From: Hyphodiscus hymeniophilus
Lineage: Eukaryota; Ascomycota; Leotiomycetes; Helotiales; Hyphodiscaceae
Assembly (NCBI GenBank): GCA_016508695.1
Contig: VNKQ01000002.1
Span: 434,001 to 498,000, forward strand
DNA length: 64,000 bases
Direction: 5' to 3'
The notes beneath the pieces are model-generated. The model did no database searches and had not been told where the DNA came from. It saw only the letters and a list, made by a program, of their open reading frames with translations. Of this stretch, positions 34,135 through 46,832 are shown in pieces. How positions within the stretch are numbered: position 1 is the stretch's first letter; each line of letters starts with the position of its first letter. The translations under genes were made by a program, and so were the position numbers.

Positions 34135-34602
34135 TGGGCATGTATAAAGAAAACAAATAAAGTGGTTTATCACCGGGCGGGACGCCTTTCGAGAGGAACG
34201 GACCAACCGACTGTAAGGTTTTGCCGTTGAGTCGGCGATCTGATTATACACATAATCATTTGGATCTCACTGAATTACTTTACAATGATAAGAAGCGATT
34301 TCTCTCCTTTATGTACCTAAACAAGAGATACGAGTCACGTGGGGCTTACATGGCGTCGTGGAAGCCGTGTCAGCCTTCATCTCGGCAAGTCGAATGCGGG
34401 GCACCTCCTTTCTTCATCTATCCTACCGTGGCTGGCTCATGAATCAATCGAGACCAATTAAACGCAAACCTCCGCTTGAATCCGACTTCTTGCCCACAAG
34501 CTCCAACTATTGAACGCGATCTTAAGAACATCTACAAGTTGATACGGACTTTTGATTGGGACTCAAAGACCAATTCAAACCCTCTATTTACACCTCAGCA
34601 TC
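34135..34602. other. Intergenic interval
   Basis: It holds the 3' flank of the repeat-protein gene and the former promoter of the acyl-CoA dehydrogenase pseudogene. Nothing else is recognised. Confidence 0.5.
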
Positions 34603-36379
34603 ATGTTCAAACCGTTTGGTAGCACAACACCATGGGCGGACCCTGTATGGTCAGAATATCTACATACCCACGTAACGCTCTATTGAATCCCAATTGATAC
34701 ATATTCTAGGTATTCCGGCCGCCCATCTCCGTACTACAAAGAAAGCCACGTCAAGCTACGAGACTTTGTACGAAAATGGACCGACGAAGTACATCTCTCT
34801 ATCATCATTCCCTATCACGGTGATATGGTCGACCTCTTTCCATGAACTGACACTTTCCAGAACGTAGCAGGTAAATCCGACGACTGGGAAGCAGCAGGCA
34901 AAGTTCCCGATGACATCTACAAAAACTGTGCGCAAGACGGTCTTATAGTGCCAATATCAGCAGGAAATCGCATCCCGAAAGAATGGGCCCACTACCCCAT
35001 TGCAGCCGCGATCAAAGCTGAGGACTGGGATGGGTTTCATGATTTCATTCTTTGGGATGAGTTATTCCGTGGAGCACCTAGTTTGTCGAGTGTTTTCATC
35101 GGGTTGGTACGTTCATCTGAGCTGCCCGTTTGCTGCCCATTTGTAGGAAGAAGTGTTGATTTGATATGAATAGGTTGTTGGAGCTCCACCTTGAAAGCAA
35201 TTCGCTTCAATGGAACTCCAGAACTAGTGAGCAACTCAGGTTGTGTCTACTTTTCAGTGGCTTATCAGACTAGAATTCTACCCGAACTTCTCACAGGCAA
35301 GAAGAGGATATGTCTCGCAATCACCGAACCATCTGCGGGCTCAGACGTCCGAAACATCATCACGGTCGCCGAGAAAACTCATGATGGAAAGCACTACATC
35401 GTGAATGGCGAGAAGAAGATAAGCTGCAACCACATTGTTTTATCTCTGTACGCCCTCGCTGACTCTTCAGATCTGGATCACAAACGGCATGTATTCGGAC
35501 TATTTTATGGTAGGGAAAAAGACTTTCCACGCATGGAGCAAGCAACTTATGAAACATTAGACATTAGTCCGCACCGGTGGATCAGGAGCAGGAGGACTCT
35601 CTATGCTACTAATCCCCCGTACCGAAGGGCTCCGAACCCGCAAAATCGAAGTTGGAGCCGGCGGCTTGTCCGCCACAACCTACGTGATATTCGAAAAGGT
35701 AAAAGTGCCCGTTTCCTATCTAGTCGGGGAGGAAGGATGTGGCTTCCGCTACACAATGAACAACTTCAACCACGAGCGGCTCTGGATCTGTTTGCAGGGG
35801 CTCCGAGGAGTGCGGATCTGTCTCGAGGATGCGATGGCGTGGTGTACGAAGCGGGAGGCGTTTGGGAAGACGTTGATCGAGCAGCCTGTCGTCAGGCACA
35901 GGTTTGGACATGTATGGCGCGCCAAATTGATGGCTTGCAGGCTTGGATCGAGAGTACGATATACGAGTTAGAGCATTTGAGTCACGAGGAGGGAGGGGAG
36001 TTGTTTGGGGGCGCGACGGCACTGTTGAAAGTGCAGAGTGGGCTTGTGGCGAAGTTCATTGCGGATGAGTGTCAGAAACTGATGGGAGGGTAGGTTTCTC
36101 TGTCTCCTTGAAGTTGTGAGTTGTACGGAGGTAAATTCGGATTCGGCTAATCGTCACCTGGTAGGTTGGGATTGACGAAGACTGGACAAGGTCCTAGGAT
36201 TGAGGTTATTGCAAGATCAATCCCTACGCTGCTTGTTCCAGGTAAGACCACTGTGACATTCGGTTGATGTCAAGTTTCTAACAACAGGAGGTGGTTCTGA
36301 GGACGTAATGTTGGACTTTGGGGTTCGAGAGGCTATGAAAATCAGCGCAAAGGCTAACAAGGCAAAAGCGAACCTGTGA
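34603..36379 (+). pseudogene. Acyl-CoA dehydrogenase family pseudogene
   Basis: The full length of a fungal acyl-CoA dehydrogenase can be followed: YSGRPSPYYKESHVKLRDFV, GKSDDWEAAGKVPDDIY, LLTGKKRICLAITEPSAGSD (FAD contact), the lysine-rich NGEKK, GLSATTYVIFEKVKVP, FNHERLWICLQGLRG, LSHEEGGELFGG, and the C-terminal SEDVMLDFGVREAMKI. It is broken in at least four places. TGA at 35192 interrupts GAPP-KQFAS. TAG at 35226 (TAA after splicing) interrupts LQN-ILPELL. The donor expected after NGEKK reads AT instead of GT (near 35419). Two extra bases at about 35912 shift the frame in front of MARQIDGLQAW. Later introns still look spliceable. Intact enzymes oxidise acyl-CoA thioesters with FAD. This copy cannot give a full protein. 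Confidence 0.82.
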
Positions 36380-36764
36380 GAAGTGGCTCGGATCACGAAA
36401 CCAGAAATCCAGAGCCATGTATAGCAAAGAAATCAACCCCGGAATCTTCCACCAGTAGTAGCCATGATCTCAGTGCGTAAAAGTACCCGATGCTGCTAGT
36501 TTACCCTGCTTTAGGTTGCCCCAGGCCACAGAAGGAGGTTGTAAGGATGACGATATCACAATGCACGCGAAATGACAGCTAGACATTACAATGATCAATT
36601 TTGGTCTAAGCATCTATCATGGCCCAATTTTATATCCAAGATGCAGTCCGTGCCAAGTCCAGTTACTCTAACGCTGCAAATTAGCCCAAATGCCATTATC
36701 AAAGTCATGTATGCATCGTAAAATGATTGCCCACTCATCTTCACCCTTCCATGAATTCCATTCT
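36380..36764. other. Convergent intergenic interval
   Basis: It lies between the 3' ends of the dehydrogenase pseudogene and the helicase gene. No feature is recognised. Confidence 0.5.
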
Positions 36765-39700
36765 CTAAGCCCAAATAGCCATGAACTTCGCATCAAATTC
36801 CGTCTTCAACTTTCTGAATGCCTTATAAACATTCATCAACTTATCGTATTCCTCATCGTCCGTCGCACTGATGCCGTTGAGAACAGCACTCTTTAATGCA
36901 TCTTCTTCGGCAACCAAGGCATCCTCGCCAGCGCCCCAATCGTCAACTACTTTCTTCGATTTTCGAACGATGGGCTGCTGAGGAGTTGCCGTCTTCGTCG
37001 CCGAAGGGGTTTCAGGAATAATGGCAGCAGCATCCTTTTCATCCTCCTCGTTCTCCGCAACGTCACCAGTACCCATGATATCGAGCATCTCAGGATCAGA
37101 GTCGTTACCAAGTCCCAAATACAGCGCAAGAGAGGTGGCTACTGTGGCGAGGACCATTGAAAAGTCGTTGAGAGCAAACCAAACCTGCAAAGTTTAGTTA
37201 GCAAATGCCAAGCTAGAAGGATGTGAACACTTACATCGGATTTTCTAATACCATTGGCGACCTCGAGCGGAACGACAGCGCCATGCATGTAGAAGTCATA
37301 GAGGTAGGCGTTAAGCGGTGCCTTTGTTTCCTCGGGGTGCAGCTCCAGATGCGGAATCACTGCAGATTCCAGGAAGACGCCATCTCGTGTCGAGCTGCAA
37401 AGATCTTCAATCGTCCTGAAATCATCTCCGAGTCCAGACAAAGCCACAAATGGAGATCGGGCGTGAGGAACTGGAAGATTTGGAAGGAAGTCGAAAGGTG
37501 GCTGTACCTTGTCGCCGTTGGTGTGTGCACTCCCATTCGTATGTCGATTAGAAGTTTTGTCAGTCTGGCCATTCCATTTTTCGAGTGGAGCTACGCCAAT
37601 TGGCGTCTTGGTCAGCGGCAGGTATCTATCTTCCTCCTTGATATGTTGTGCGGCAAATGTTTTGACGTAAGACGTGAAGATCTCCAAAGTCTTTTTGTTG
37701 TGGTCTCGAAGAATGTCGGCAGCGTCCTCGGGGAGTGCTGGTAGATAGACAATCGACGGCGAACGCTTTATCTTCTCCTTTTCTTCTTCATCATCGACTT
37801 CCCGGCAAATTCGTCGTCCGAAAATGTGACTGAGTACAAGAATGAGTTCTAGGAGAACCTCGTCCGTCTTGGTGTCTATGTCGGCGCAAATCTTGTGGAA
37901 GTAGCCGCCTTTGAGAAGAGCTAAAAGTCAAGTTAGTCGCCGCTACATGTAATTTGAGGAACAAATTACCATGGAATGTAAACGAGGAGTTTTCGGTATA
38001 GTAGAGATGAGAAACACAGCTTGTGAAGTTGACAGGCTGTCCAGCCGGGCCAAGAAGATCATTTCGACGCAGATACTCGATAGAGAATCGCAAATGATGC
38101 AAGACTTGCTCCTTGAAGGACTGGCCACCGAGGTACAATCTTGGTTGTGAGAGGAGAGAATTGATCGCCTTCACCGCATATGGGGAGCTTTTCGAATCGT
38201 TAAGTAGCGAGAATAGACGAAGGACCAATGTCGTAGTAATGGGGAAATGTCCTGTCAATTCTGGCAGGCGAGAGCTCAGTAGGCGACAAGCTCGTTCTCT
38301 CGAGATTCCTTGGAAAACAACATTTCCTAGGAGATCAAAACCACGACGACCAGCCCGACCAGCTGCTTGACGAAAGTTAAGGGCCGTCAGAAAGACGGAG
38401 TCGCCAGTAAACACAACAGTGGCACAAGGCATATTGATACCCAACGCGAGTGTGCCGGTGGCAATTACAACTCGAAGATATCGCTTTCGAAACAACATCT
38501 CTACACATTGGCGATATTTACGATTCATACCAGCATGATGAATACCAATCCCTCTCTTGAGCAATTCAATGAGTTCTTCTCGGATATTCTTTCGACGCAA
38601 TTGACGAATGAACTCCTCCAATTCTGCCTTCTGAAGTTGCTTGGGATTAGCGAAACTAAAGTCGGCCTGTGGAGCCATTGGATCGAACAAATCGTAGACC
38701 GAAGAGCCACCATCAGCTTCATCCCGCATTCGGTCCGTCTTACTTCCGCCGCCTTCTTCATCATCCTTGTTGGTCTTCTTGGATGGTTTTATGGGTTTCT
38801 TCGACTTCTTCTCTTTCATTTCTTGGTATTTCTCATACCCCTCTACCATCTTCTTCCATGCTGGGCCTTCCTTCCATTTGGTCTCCGCGTCGACCAATTG
38901 CTTCAATACTGCATCGGCAATTTCCTCGCAATTGCTTCTATCATAGTTGAATAGAATCGCAGGCAGTGCGCGACGCTTATGAAGTTGGAAAAGCAGCGGT
39001 AATGTTGTTGACTTCAAATCGAACGAGTCCACTGTGTCACCATCAGTGATGGATGAGGATGTCGATGAAGGGACCTCGTCTGATTCTGGTGCTTCAGTCG
39101 GCGTCAAATAAGAAACAACTTTGTCGAAAGGTGAGTCTCCATCGGTCATCCATTGTAGGAGAACCTTCTTCAAACTCTTCTCCCAAGTAAAAATATCGGC
39201 TTTGCGTATGCAGGATGGCAACGCTTTTGCAGGATTGAGTGATTCGGGAACCTTGTATTTGTCTGTCTGAAACTTAGTCATCGTCTTCCAGAGCGAAAGA
39301 CAATCTCTTGGCTCGAGTGCCAAATCGTCTGGCATCCCCCGAGATTTGTCGACTAGACTCGATACCGGGTGGAAAGAAGTAAAGCCAGGCAGATTGTCCA
39401 GACCGAGACCGACACCGAAGGACTTGCCAAAACCGCGGAATCGAAAAGTTCCTGGTGGATCGTACATAAATTTGCGTAGATCTGAATAACGAGTCGAGTG
39501 CTTGATCATCTTTAACTCGGACCCAGAAGACTTTTGTGTATCTTTAAGCCAATCGTTAAATTGCTCGGGATTGCCAACAGTGGCAGAAAGAGCAATGATT
39601 GGGCAGGGTGCCAACAACAGAAGCTGTTCCCAGACCACACCGTCTTCAGCTTGTCCGATCGAATGAATTTCATCAAATATGATCCGCTTGACTCTTGGTG

Positions 39701-42700
39701 CCCATGACTTCGCATTTGACGGCGACAGAAGCATGATCTGGAGAATATGAGGAACGGTCACCAAGATCTGACATCCAGTAGGATTGTTCACACGGTAGTC
39801 GCGGGTATGTATGGCCCAGACTCCTTTCCCAGCTTGTGGGAACTTTTTCGAGAAGCGTCCTGCTTAAATTAGAGGATTCATCAAGAGTGGGAGCGGAAGA
39901 GTTACCTTGAACTTCTGCTGCGATCTGGTTTACCAATGCTTTTGTCGGCGCAACATACACGAGAACACTATCATTGTCTGCCCGTAGGATTTGTTCCATA
40001 GCGTAGAAAGATATGAAGGTCTTACCCGCTGACGTCGGAGCAACAACGAAAACACTGTTATTGGCATCGAGTTGGTCCAAAACATCACGTTGCCATCCGT
40101 CAGGAACAAAGCCAGATACCCGAGCATCGGGTTTTGCATCCAACATCCTGTCCATATATGGACCACAATGATCCAATTGCAACTCGATCTGCGTGATATC
40201 GATTATCAGAGATTGAACTTGGGGATATTTGAAAGTGAACGAGAGTTTTCTGTCGGCTGATGCAACCAGGGTTGTCAATGCGTCATTAATTCCAAGGAGG
40301 TTGCAGACTTTCGTGACATGGAGGGCGATATCCTTCGTAACAAGTGATTTCGAGGTACAGATCGAACGAATAGTCGTCCATATTAAGGCAACCACATGGT
40401 AGCCTTCCGCCTTCTTGTTTGTCTTACAATAAGTGGCCCACCAATTCAAGAGCGATTGAACGATGTAAAGGTCGACCTCTGTCTCCAGATATCCACTCTT
40501 CGTGGAATCCAGACTATTGAGATATGCGACGGTTCTGAGATACCGATCCTGGTCATCGGTGATGGTTTCTAGGTCTTTCATGACTGTGATCCAAGCAGAA
40601 AACACTTTATCAGACTCCGTTGAGCCTTTTCGTTCCTTGTTATCAGCGATCATCTGTTCTTTTTTAGATAGACCACTGGCTGCTTTCTTTGTTCCCTTCT
40701 TTGAACTTGCAGAGTTCTTGTTCTGCAGAAGTTAGTACTGGGCTATGGTTGACAAACAAGTTTCATACCTCTTTCTCGTCCTTTTTGACTTTCGAGGATA
40801 TTTTCTCCGGCTTATCGGTCTTTGATGAGTCCTCTTCGAGCAACTTAACGAGGCGTTTTGGTCCAACGGTGATCGTCTCAGCATCCAATGCCTTGCCAGT
40901 TGCGCCAGTCAAACTTGCTGCATAACTTGTCATTTCCTTCATGTAGAATTGATTCGTCCGAAGAGGGTTACTGTTCTGTCTTAGTCAAGGGATCTAAAAG
41001 ACGACCAAAATACGTACCGCCATTTCGAAACTACCTGAACTGTCGGTGCTTTCACGACGAGGGGCTTTCGGTGGTTGTGCCAATGCGACGTCTCTCTATA
41101 TAGTTTCAGGGCCTTCATGCGGTATTCAACCGAATCATCAGTGTCAACATGAATACACTTCAGATGCTGGTCGAATACTGGACTTGAAAAGGGCAGAACA
41201 GAGAGTTCCTCGGATTCCAAAATGTAGTCGCTCTTAATAGCTGTGCTGTGAGTTGATTCTGGCTCGACACTACCATCGAGGGACAGAGTCTGTCCGGACA
41301 GCTGCTTCACTATTCGCATGATATTACTCCAGTCATCGCGGGCGATACCAGGCAGGGTTGAGACTCGTTTCTCGCACATGGCTTGCATCACAGCTCGGAG
41401 AAGTCTTCCATCTACCAAGTCCATCGTATCTCGCTCGGCAACCATGTCATCTCGGTCTTGCTCCACTTCATCAATGGCTTCGTTCCACTTAGGGTCCTCT
41501 AAGACCTGTATTGCTATGCTTGAGAATCTAGTCAGGAACTTGTCGACGACCTCCTCAAAATCCGCGTCAAAGGAAATGAGAGGTAACCGTCTCTGAGCAA
41601 GAGGGATGAATCTCGCAACAAGACCGTGCAACATAAAGGCAGATGCCAAGAAGGTATCGCAATCTCCTTGCTTGAGCATGAGTGAGACGGCATATGCTGC
41701 GAGAATGGAGCTCTCTCCAAGATCTTGATCGTGGAATATATCGAGGTGCTTCTTGAAATCCACGTCACCTAAGGGATAATCACCAGCTCGGCCGTCTCGC
41801 TTTTGAATATCCTTAAGCAGCTTCTTATTTTCCTTAATCTCAGCCGTGAACATGGAGGTCATAGATAGCTTTCGAACAGCTTTTGGTGTGAAACTCTCTA
41901 CAATCATGGTGAAGACTTTTGAATCTCTGAACTCGATCTGGTTGATAAGAGCGACGTTCAATTTGTGGATGTTGAAGTACCATATCATCCCGCGGAGAAG
42001 CACTTTTGCGCACTTGTCGCTCTCCGAAATGACTGTATCTGTATTCTTGTTGGCGCCATCATGTGCCATAACGAAATGAACAGGAGAGACATGGAGATAA
42101 TCTTTGAACTCTGCACTTTCCAAGGATGGGAAGCTGTTGACAGCAACGCTTGGCAGCGCTTCTGGAAGGTGGATTGTCAAGTGGGACTTGATTGCCGCGC
42201 GTGCCAATAAATAACGGCATCTGTGTTTTGGTAACGACCCAGGAGGAATACAGAGCTCGGCATTTTCTGGAAGATAACTTAGCACGGGCTTCAAAGGAGA
42301 GGCTAAGAGTGACTCGCCTTCGAAGAACGCAAGGTGAAATTGACAGTGGCGTTTCACTAGATTTTCCAGGAACCTCTCGACGACGTAGACTGCATGAAGT
42401 AATTGAAAGCCACCTGGTATATAGTGTTAGCGTACCGAGAGCATGAATAATGCTATCGTTTCGTGCTAGAAGCAGCATTCCTGGGACGTCTTTTTCGTCA
42501 CGCCACCTAGTATCTCAGGAGGCAATAAGGGCAATGAATGTGCAAAGAGCGTCCGATATAAACCATCTTCGCAGCTCAATCATGTCCCGGAATCTTAATG
42601 TGAAGATATTCAAGGATAGCAATTTGACCCCATTCCAACGAAAAGGGAAGGTGGGGTCAACGTGGGGTAGCTCACCATCAAAATCGATTCTTTCATCCTC

Positions 42701-42856
42701 GAAGCATTCTCTTAACAAAGAATCTCCTTCGACGAGAAACAATTCACGTCCCGCATAATCTCCAACAAGATCGATCCACATAGGTCTGCCAGCGTCATAC
42801 CAGCCTGTGATGGAGCTGGTCCCACCCACCGTGACCTCCTCGATGGCGGTGGCCAT
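36765..42856 (-). CDS. DDX60-like Ski2-family DExH-box helicase
   Basis: A large gene with several short introns encodes roughly 1,800 residues, starting at the ATG at 42856 (MATAIEEVTVGG). The first half has no recognised domain. The helicase core begins with Walker A PTSAGKT (near 40019-40036) and APTKALVNQIAAEV. The DExH box FDEIHSIGQ is at about 39650-39674, followed by SATVGN, then the second RecA domain with GIGIHHAGMNRKYR, ATGTLALGINMPC and motif VI RQAAGRAGRRG (near 38341-38375). A long insertion rich in Lys/Glu separates the two RecA domains, as in DDX60. The C-terminus is acidic and ends FMAIWA. Human DDX60 is an interferon-induced cofactor of antiviral RNA sensing; fungal homologues are conserved but little studied. 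Binding structured or foreign RNA is a family-based inference. Frames join cleanly at the introns I inspected, so the gene looks intact. Confidence 0.9.
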
Positions 42857-43421
42857 CTTCACGTGAGGCTTTTCGCTATGCTTGAAGTGTCGCTTCTCAT
42901 CAGCTTGCTTTACGTTAGCAGAATAATGAGAGTCTTCTTCCTTGCTTTCTGAATAGAGAAGAAGGGTTAATTATGGGTAGTCTCGTCGTTGATAGTTGTG
43001 TGTTTGTTTTGTTTCGGTTTCTGTTGAAGCTTTCTGTGGGAATCCTTGCAGCGGATAAATGAACAACCGAGGCCGATATCTTTATCTTCACGTGATCTAT
43101 ACTTTTCTAGGCAAATTTCCTGGCGGAGAAGATAATAGTTCCCATTACTTATATTAGTTCTAGATCATTTGGACCTGTAAGACTCCGTTTCCCGCCTTGA
43201 AAGGAATCACAGCTCTACGGAATGTGCAAAGTCAGGTGAGAGCGCATGAATTTTCACCGACTAAGGTACCCTAGACTATCTTCACAGCAATTAAGCAACT
43301 CCAATCCAGTATTTAATAAGTTACCAGGGTAGAGGTTTTGGTAAAGCTCTTTGGAAAGATGGCCCCCGAGGTACAGCATAGTGACACTACAAAATCCATC
43401 CACGGGTGTCCCTCCTTCGCC
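42857..43421. other. Intergenic interval upstream of the helicase gene
   Basis: It holds the helicase promoter and the 3' flank of the NmrA-like gene. Nothing else is seen. Confidence 0.55.
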
Positions 43422-44448
43422 TCAGTCAACGCCATCAACAGACATCTCAACCCCAAGTCTCGTAAACTCGTCGAAGTCCTCCTTGGGCAGTCCCAATATA
43501 TCATTATGCAACCCCTTCTTCGCCCCAAAATCTGCACTATCATCCGGAAAGAAAGCCCTCGAATACAACAGCTTCGCAAACCCTCTCATATCCCCTTTTT
43601 GAAACTCCTCTACCCCGCTTTTGTAATACGCCTTTACCTCCACGTTATTCACCTTCCAATCCTCCCTCTTCCCACCCGTAACCCTCAGAACAGCTTGCAA
43701 CATATCCTCCTGACTCGCCGTGAACGATGAAATATAAGCAGGTTTGTTCTTGAAATGCGTAGTTAAACTCACATCCCCTTCTGCTTCCGGCTCAATCTTG
43801 AGACTCAACAGTGCTGCAACAGCCCTTCCACACTGCGGCCAAGTCGAGGTGTTGATTTTGGTCTTCCCATCATCATACATCGTCAACATCTTCTCTTTAA
43901 AATCAAATCCATACCGATAAGGACCGCCGCCAAGGCTGAACTCATACCAAAACCCACACGTGAGAGCAATCCAGGAACTCTTTCCTAATTCTTCAATATG
44001 CTCACGATGTTTAGTTTTGGCGGCGCCGAGGAAATTGTCAGTTCCTTGCGAAACATTCAAGGGATCGCCACCGAACTCATTGGGGAGGACCCACGCAACA
44101 CCAGCAGAAGCCGCGGCGTCGATGAGCTTGGTTTGGGTGTCTGGAGGCGCCATGACGCTCATGGTGATGACGAGAGCATCTTGGCCTTGGAGAGCCGATA
44201 TGAGGCTGGAGGGATCCGAGTAGTCTACCTTTTTGACGAGCACGCCTGAAGGGATGATAGCTGTGCTGTCATTGCGGGTGATTGCTGTCACGGTGTGCTT
44301 GCCGGTTTTGAGGAGTTGTTCTACGATGAACTTTCCAACTCGACCGCTTGCCTGGAAGACGTCAGTTAAGTCATGAAAATAGGTCTGAGCTCGAGGAGTT
44401 TCTACTTACGCCAACAATCGCGACGTTCTCAATATGATTCTTGGCCAT
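43422..44448 (-). CDS. NmrA-like / isoflavone-reductase-like NAD(P)-binding protein
   Basis: Two exons (44448-44410 and 44351-43422; intron 44352-44409, 58 bp) encode 322 residues. The start MAKNHIENVAIVG leads through the splice into GASGRVGKFIVEQLL, a complete GxxGxxG dinucleotide-binding motif at the N-terminus. Further atypical-SDR features are VKKVDYSDPSSLISALQGQD, PNEFGGDP and the FxxE-like SSWIALTCGFWYEFSLGGG region. The YxxxK of classical SDRs is absent, as expected. Members bind NAD(P) and act as reductases in secondary metabolism or as redox-sensing regulators (NmrA). The substrate cannot be told from sequence, and the neighbours give no pathway. The C-terminal ASQEDMLQAVLRVTGGKRED pattern is typical of fungal NmrA-like proteins of about 320 residues. 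Confidence 0.9.
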
Positions 44449-46259
44449 GTCGAGAGACGGTCGTCGAGAACTTAATCAGAACAACTGTGATATCTGACAA
44501 GTATGAGGTAAGTGAAGTATGATGATTATCAGTATTCTTTAGAAGAAAAGTCTCTGCATTTATACTCAAGAGCCCAGCGCGGAGAATGTGCATCTCGCAT
44601 TCCGAAATGTTCAAAGAGTGAATGGGTGCTGAGCATGGGTGGGGCAGTGTTCGTTGATCCAGCCAATCATACCTGAGTCTCCTGCGGGAAGAAACCACGC
44701 TAACCCTCAATTCGTATTCATTCAAGCTATTCGTATTTGCCCAAAAGCCAAAGCCTTACTCAAACGGAGGCGGAAAGTATGCAGTTTCCCTCTCCCGTTT
44801 CATAATGTAACCTACGGAGTTAGGAGTTTCGGCCTTTAGACAAACGGTCTTCCTTCTCTGAAGTGAATGAGTTGGTTGATACCAAAGTTCGGACAAGTAG
44901 TTGCGCCGGCGAGGCCGTGGAGAACGGAGTAGCAATATTTGCATTGAGAAAATGGACAATATCTGCGTTTGATTGGCGAAAGCATAGATTTTACCGAATA
45001 TCTACGATAAGAAAGCACAACTATTATTAACCATTCCGTGAGGATGATTGACCAAAGAATGGCCATCTAATGCAAACCGTATTGGGTAAACTTCGTCGTG
45101 CTCTGGCATTTACTCGGCAGCTAGGCTAGAAGACCAGGAACGAGTGAGAACACAGAATGGGTCTGTGTGGCGGACAAAACAGGAAATGAAAAAGAAGACT
45201 ATGCAACGCGGCTGAATAGCAAATAATAGTATCTCTACTGCATAATAACATATGTGATATGAGTAATCACTTGGTGAGACCCAAGGACATTTGACAAGAG
45301 TCTGGGATAACCCAGGGATGACTCATCTCAAGAAGCAGATAGCTACTGTGCTTGAGAAAAAATAGCCGACGTGAACCAAGGGAAGCTCTTCCATATTTTG
45401 ACAGTTTCTCTGAATGTTCTCCAAACATACATTTCTTCCTTTCTGCCACATTCTGTCTCTGATCGACTCTGCCTGAGAGGGCCACAGATTGTGTGCCTAA
45501 AGATAAATTTGATCCAAACCCAAGCCTTTTGGGTGTTGATTGAGAGAAGGAGATGTTAAGACCGGACGTCCTGAGCAGTTTGACTTCTAAGCACTAGTGA
45601 ATGAAAACTTTAAGTTATGATTTGTGTTGATTCAAACGCCAGTCTTACAATGGCTCTGTTCAGCCGACAAGGAGACTCATATTCCATCGATAGCTGGAGG
45701 GAGACTATCAAATAATCCCTACAGACCTGAAAAACTGGGTGGTTCGATACTCTGAGCACTCGCTATATCGTAGAGTAAGGACACTCTTAAAAGATATTAC
45801 AAAAATCTGTACTTGTCGAAGCTATGCCGAAAAATGCAACTTGTGTCGCCAACGAGGAAACGATGCTTCGAGCAGGAAAACCTCGGATTTTGAGATGAGG
45901 AGGTTGATAGAAGTCATACCACGAAACTCGAGACAGATATCCGTCGCGCAGGAAATGTCAATTTCCTGGCCCTTACTTGGCTGCTCTCATCTCGCCCGCA
46001 GCATCCATGGATCCCATAACCCATCCCCAAACGTATCACAAGGCGTATTATTTTCGGTTCCGAATGACAAACACCTTTATTGAATTGTAGAGGCCAATGC
46101 TCGATCGAAGTCAAATCATGATGCTTCAAATTCGACCATTCCGCCATCTATGCATGATATCGAGAGCCATTGCGGATGCGTACAAACATAAAGCCCGTTC
46201 CCAAATCCAGCAAAAGCCCAAGTGTCTCCGTCTCCCACATACACCAGGAAACGCGTTGT
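44449..46259. other. Gene-free interval of 1.8 kb
   Basis: It holds the NmrA-like promoter (left) and the RPS24 3' flank (right). Short open frames show no recognisable proteins. A GGTTCGATAC string near 45741 resembles a tRNA B box, but no cloverleaf can be drawn around it. Confidence 0.5.
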
Positions 46260-46832
46260 TTACGTTTCCTTCTTCTTCTTCGCACCCTTGACCTTTGCCG
46301 TACCTCGGAGAGTCTTTTGTCTGTTCTTGCGTTGCTTGCCTGGAACCACATGTCAGTATCATTCTTCCATCTACTCTTTCAAAAAGATCTTCGAAAAAGA
46401 GGTTTGGACGTACGCTGTTGTCTGCTGGGCTTCTCGATCTTCGACGCAACACCAACACGAACCAGTCTGTAGTGGGGTTCGAACTTCTTCAACGCCTCTG
46501 GGGAATCATAGACGAGAGCGAAACCAGTTGTCTTTCCACCACCGAATTGCGTTCGTAGACCGAAAACATTGACTTGGTCCTTGTTGGCCTTGTAGAGTTC
46601 GGCAAGCTTGGCTCGGAGTTCCTCCTTGGAGATGTTTGCGCGGTTGGGGTGGAGAATATCACTATGACCGCATTAGAAAGCCCATCTCACTGCTATATTT
46701 CTCATCCCCTAATCCTCCATGATGCTCGCGGATTCGATGGTGAACTTACACGACCATTTGTTTGCGGCCGAGGAGAGGATTGCGAATGAACTTGCGGGTT
46801 CGCAAAGTAACAGGTTGCTCACGGTCCGCCAT
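46260..46832 (-). CDS. RPS24: 40S ribosomal protein S24
   Basis: Three exons (46832-46750, 46661-46414, 46339-46260; introns of 88 and 74 bp) encode 136 residues, the normal eS24 length. The start MADREQPVTLRTRKFIRNPL and the segments LGRKQMVVDILHPNRANISK, VFGLRTQFGGGKTTGFALVY and YDSPEALKKFEPHYRL are characteristic. The basic tail RKNRQKTLRGTAKVKGAKKK completes the protein. It is a component of the small ribosomal subunit near the decoding-side body and takes part in early pre-rRNA processing. A telomere-like CCCTAAACCCTA box lies about 210 bp upstream of the start, in the region shared with the divergent EFM3 gene. Confidence 0.97.

Noticed and set aside
45735..45800. GGTTCGATAC string resembling a tRNA B box
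   Set aside because: No A box, acceptor stem or anticodon arm can be placed around it.
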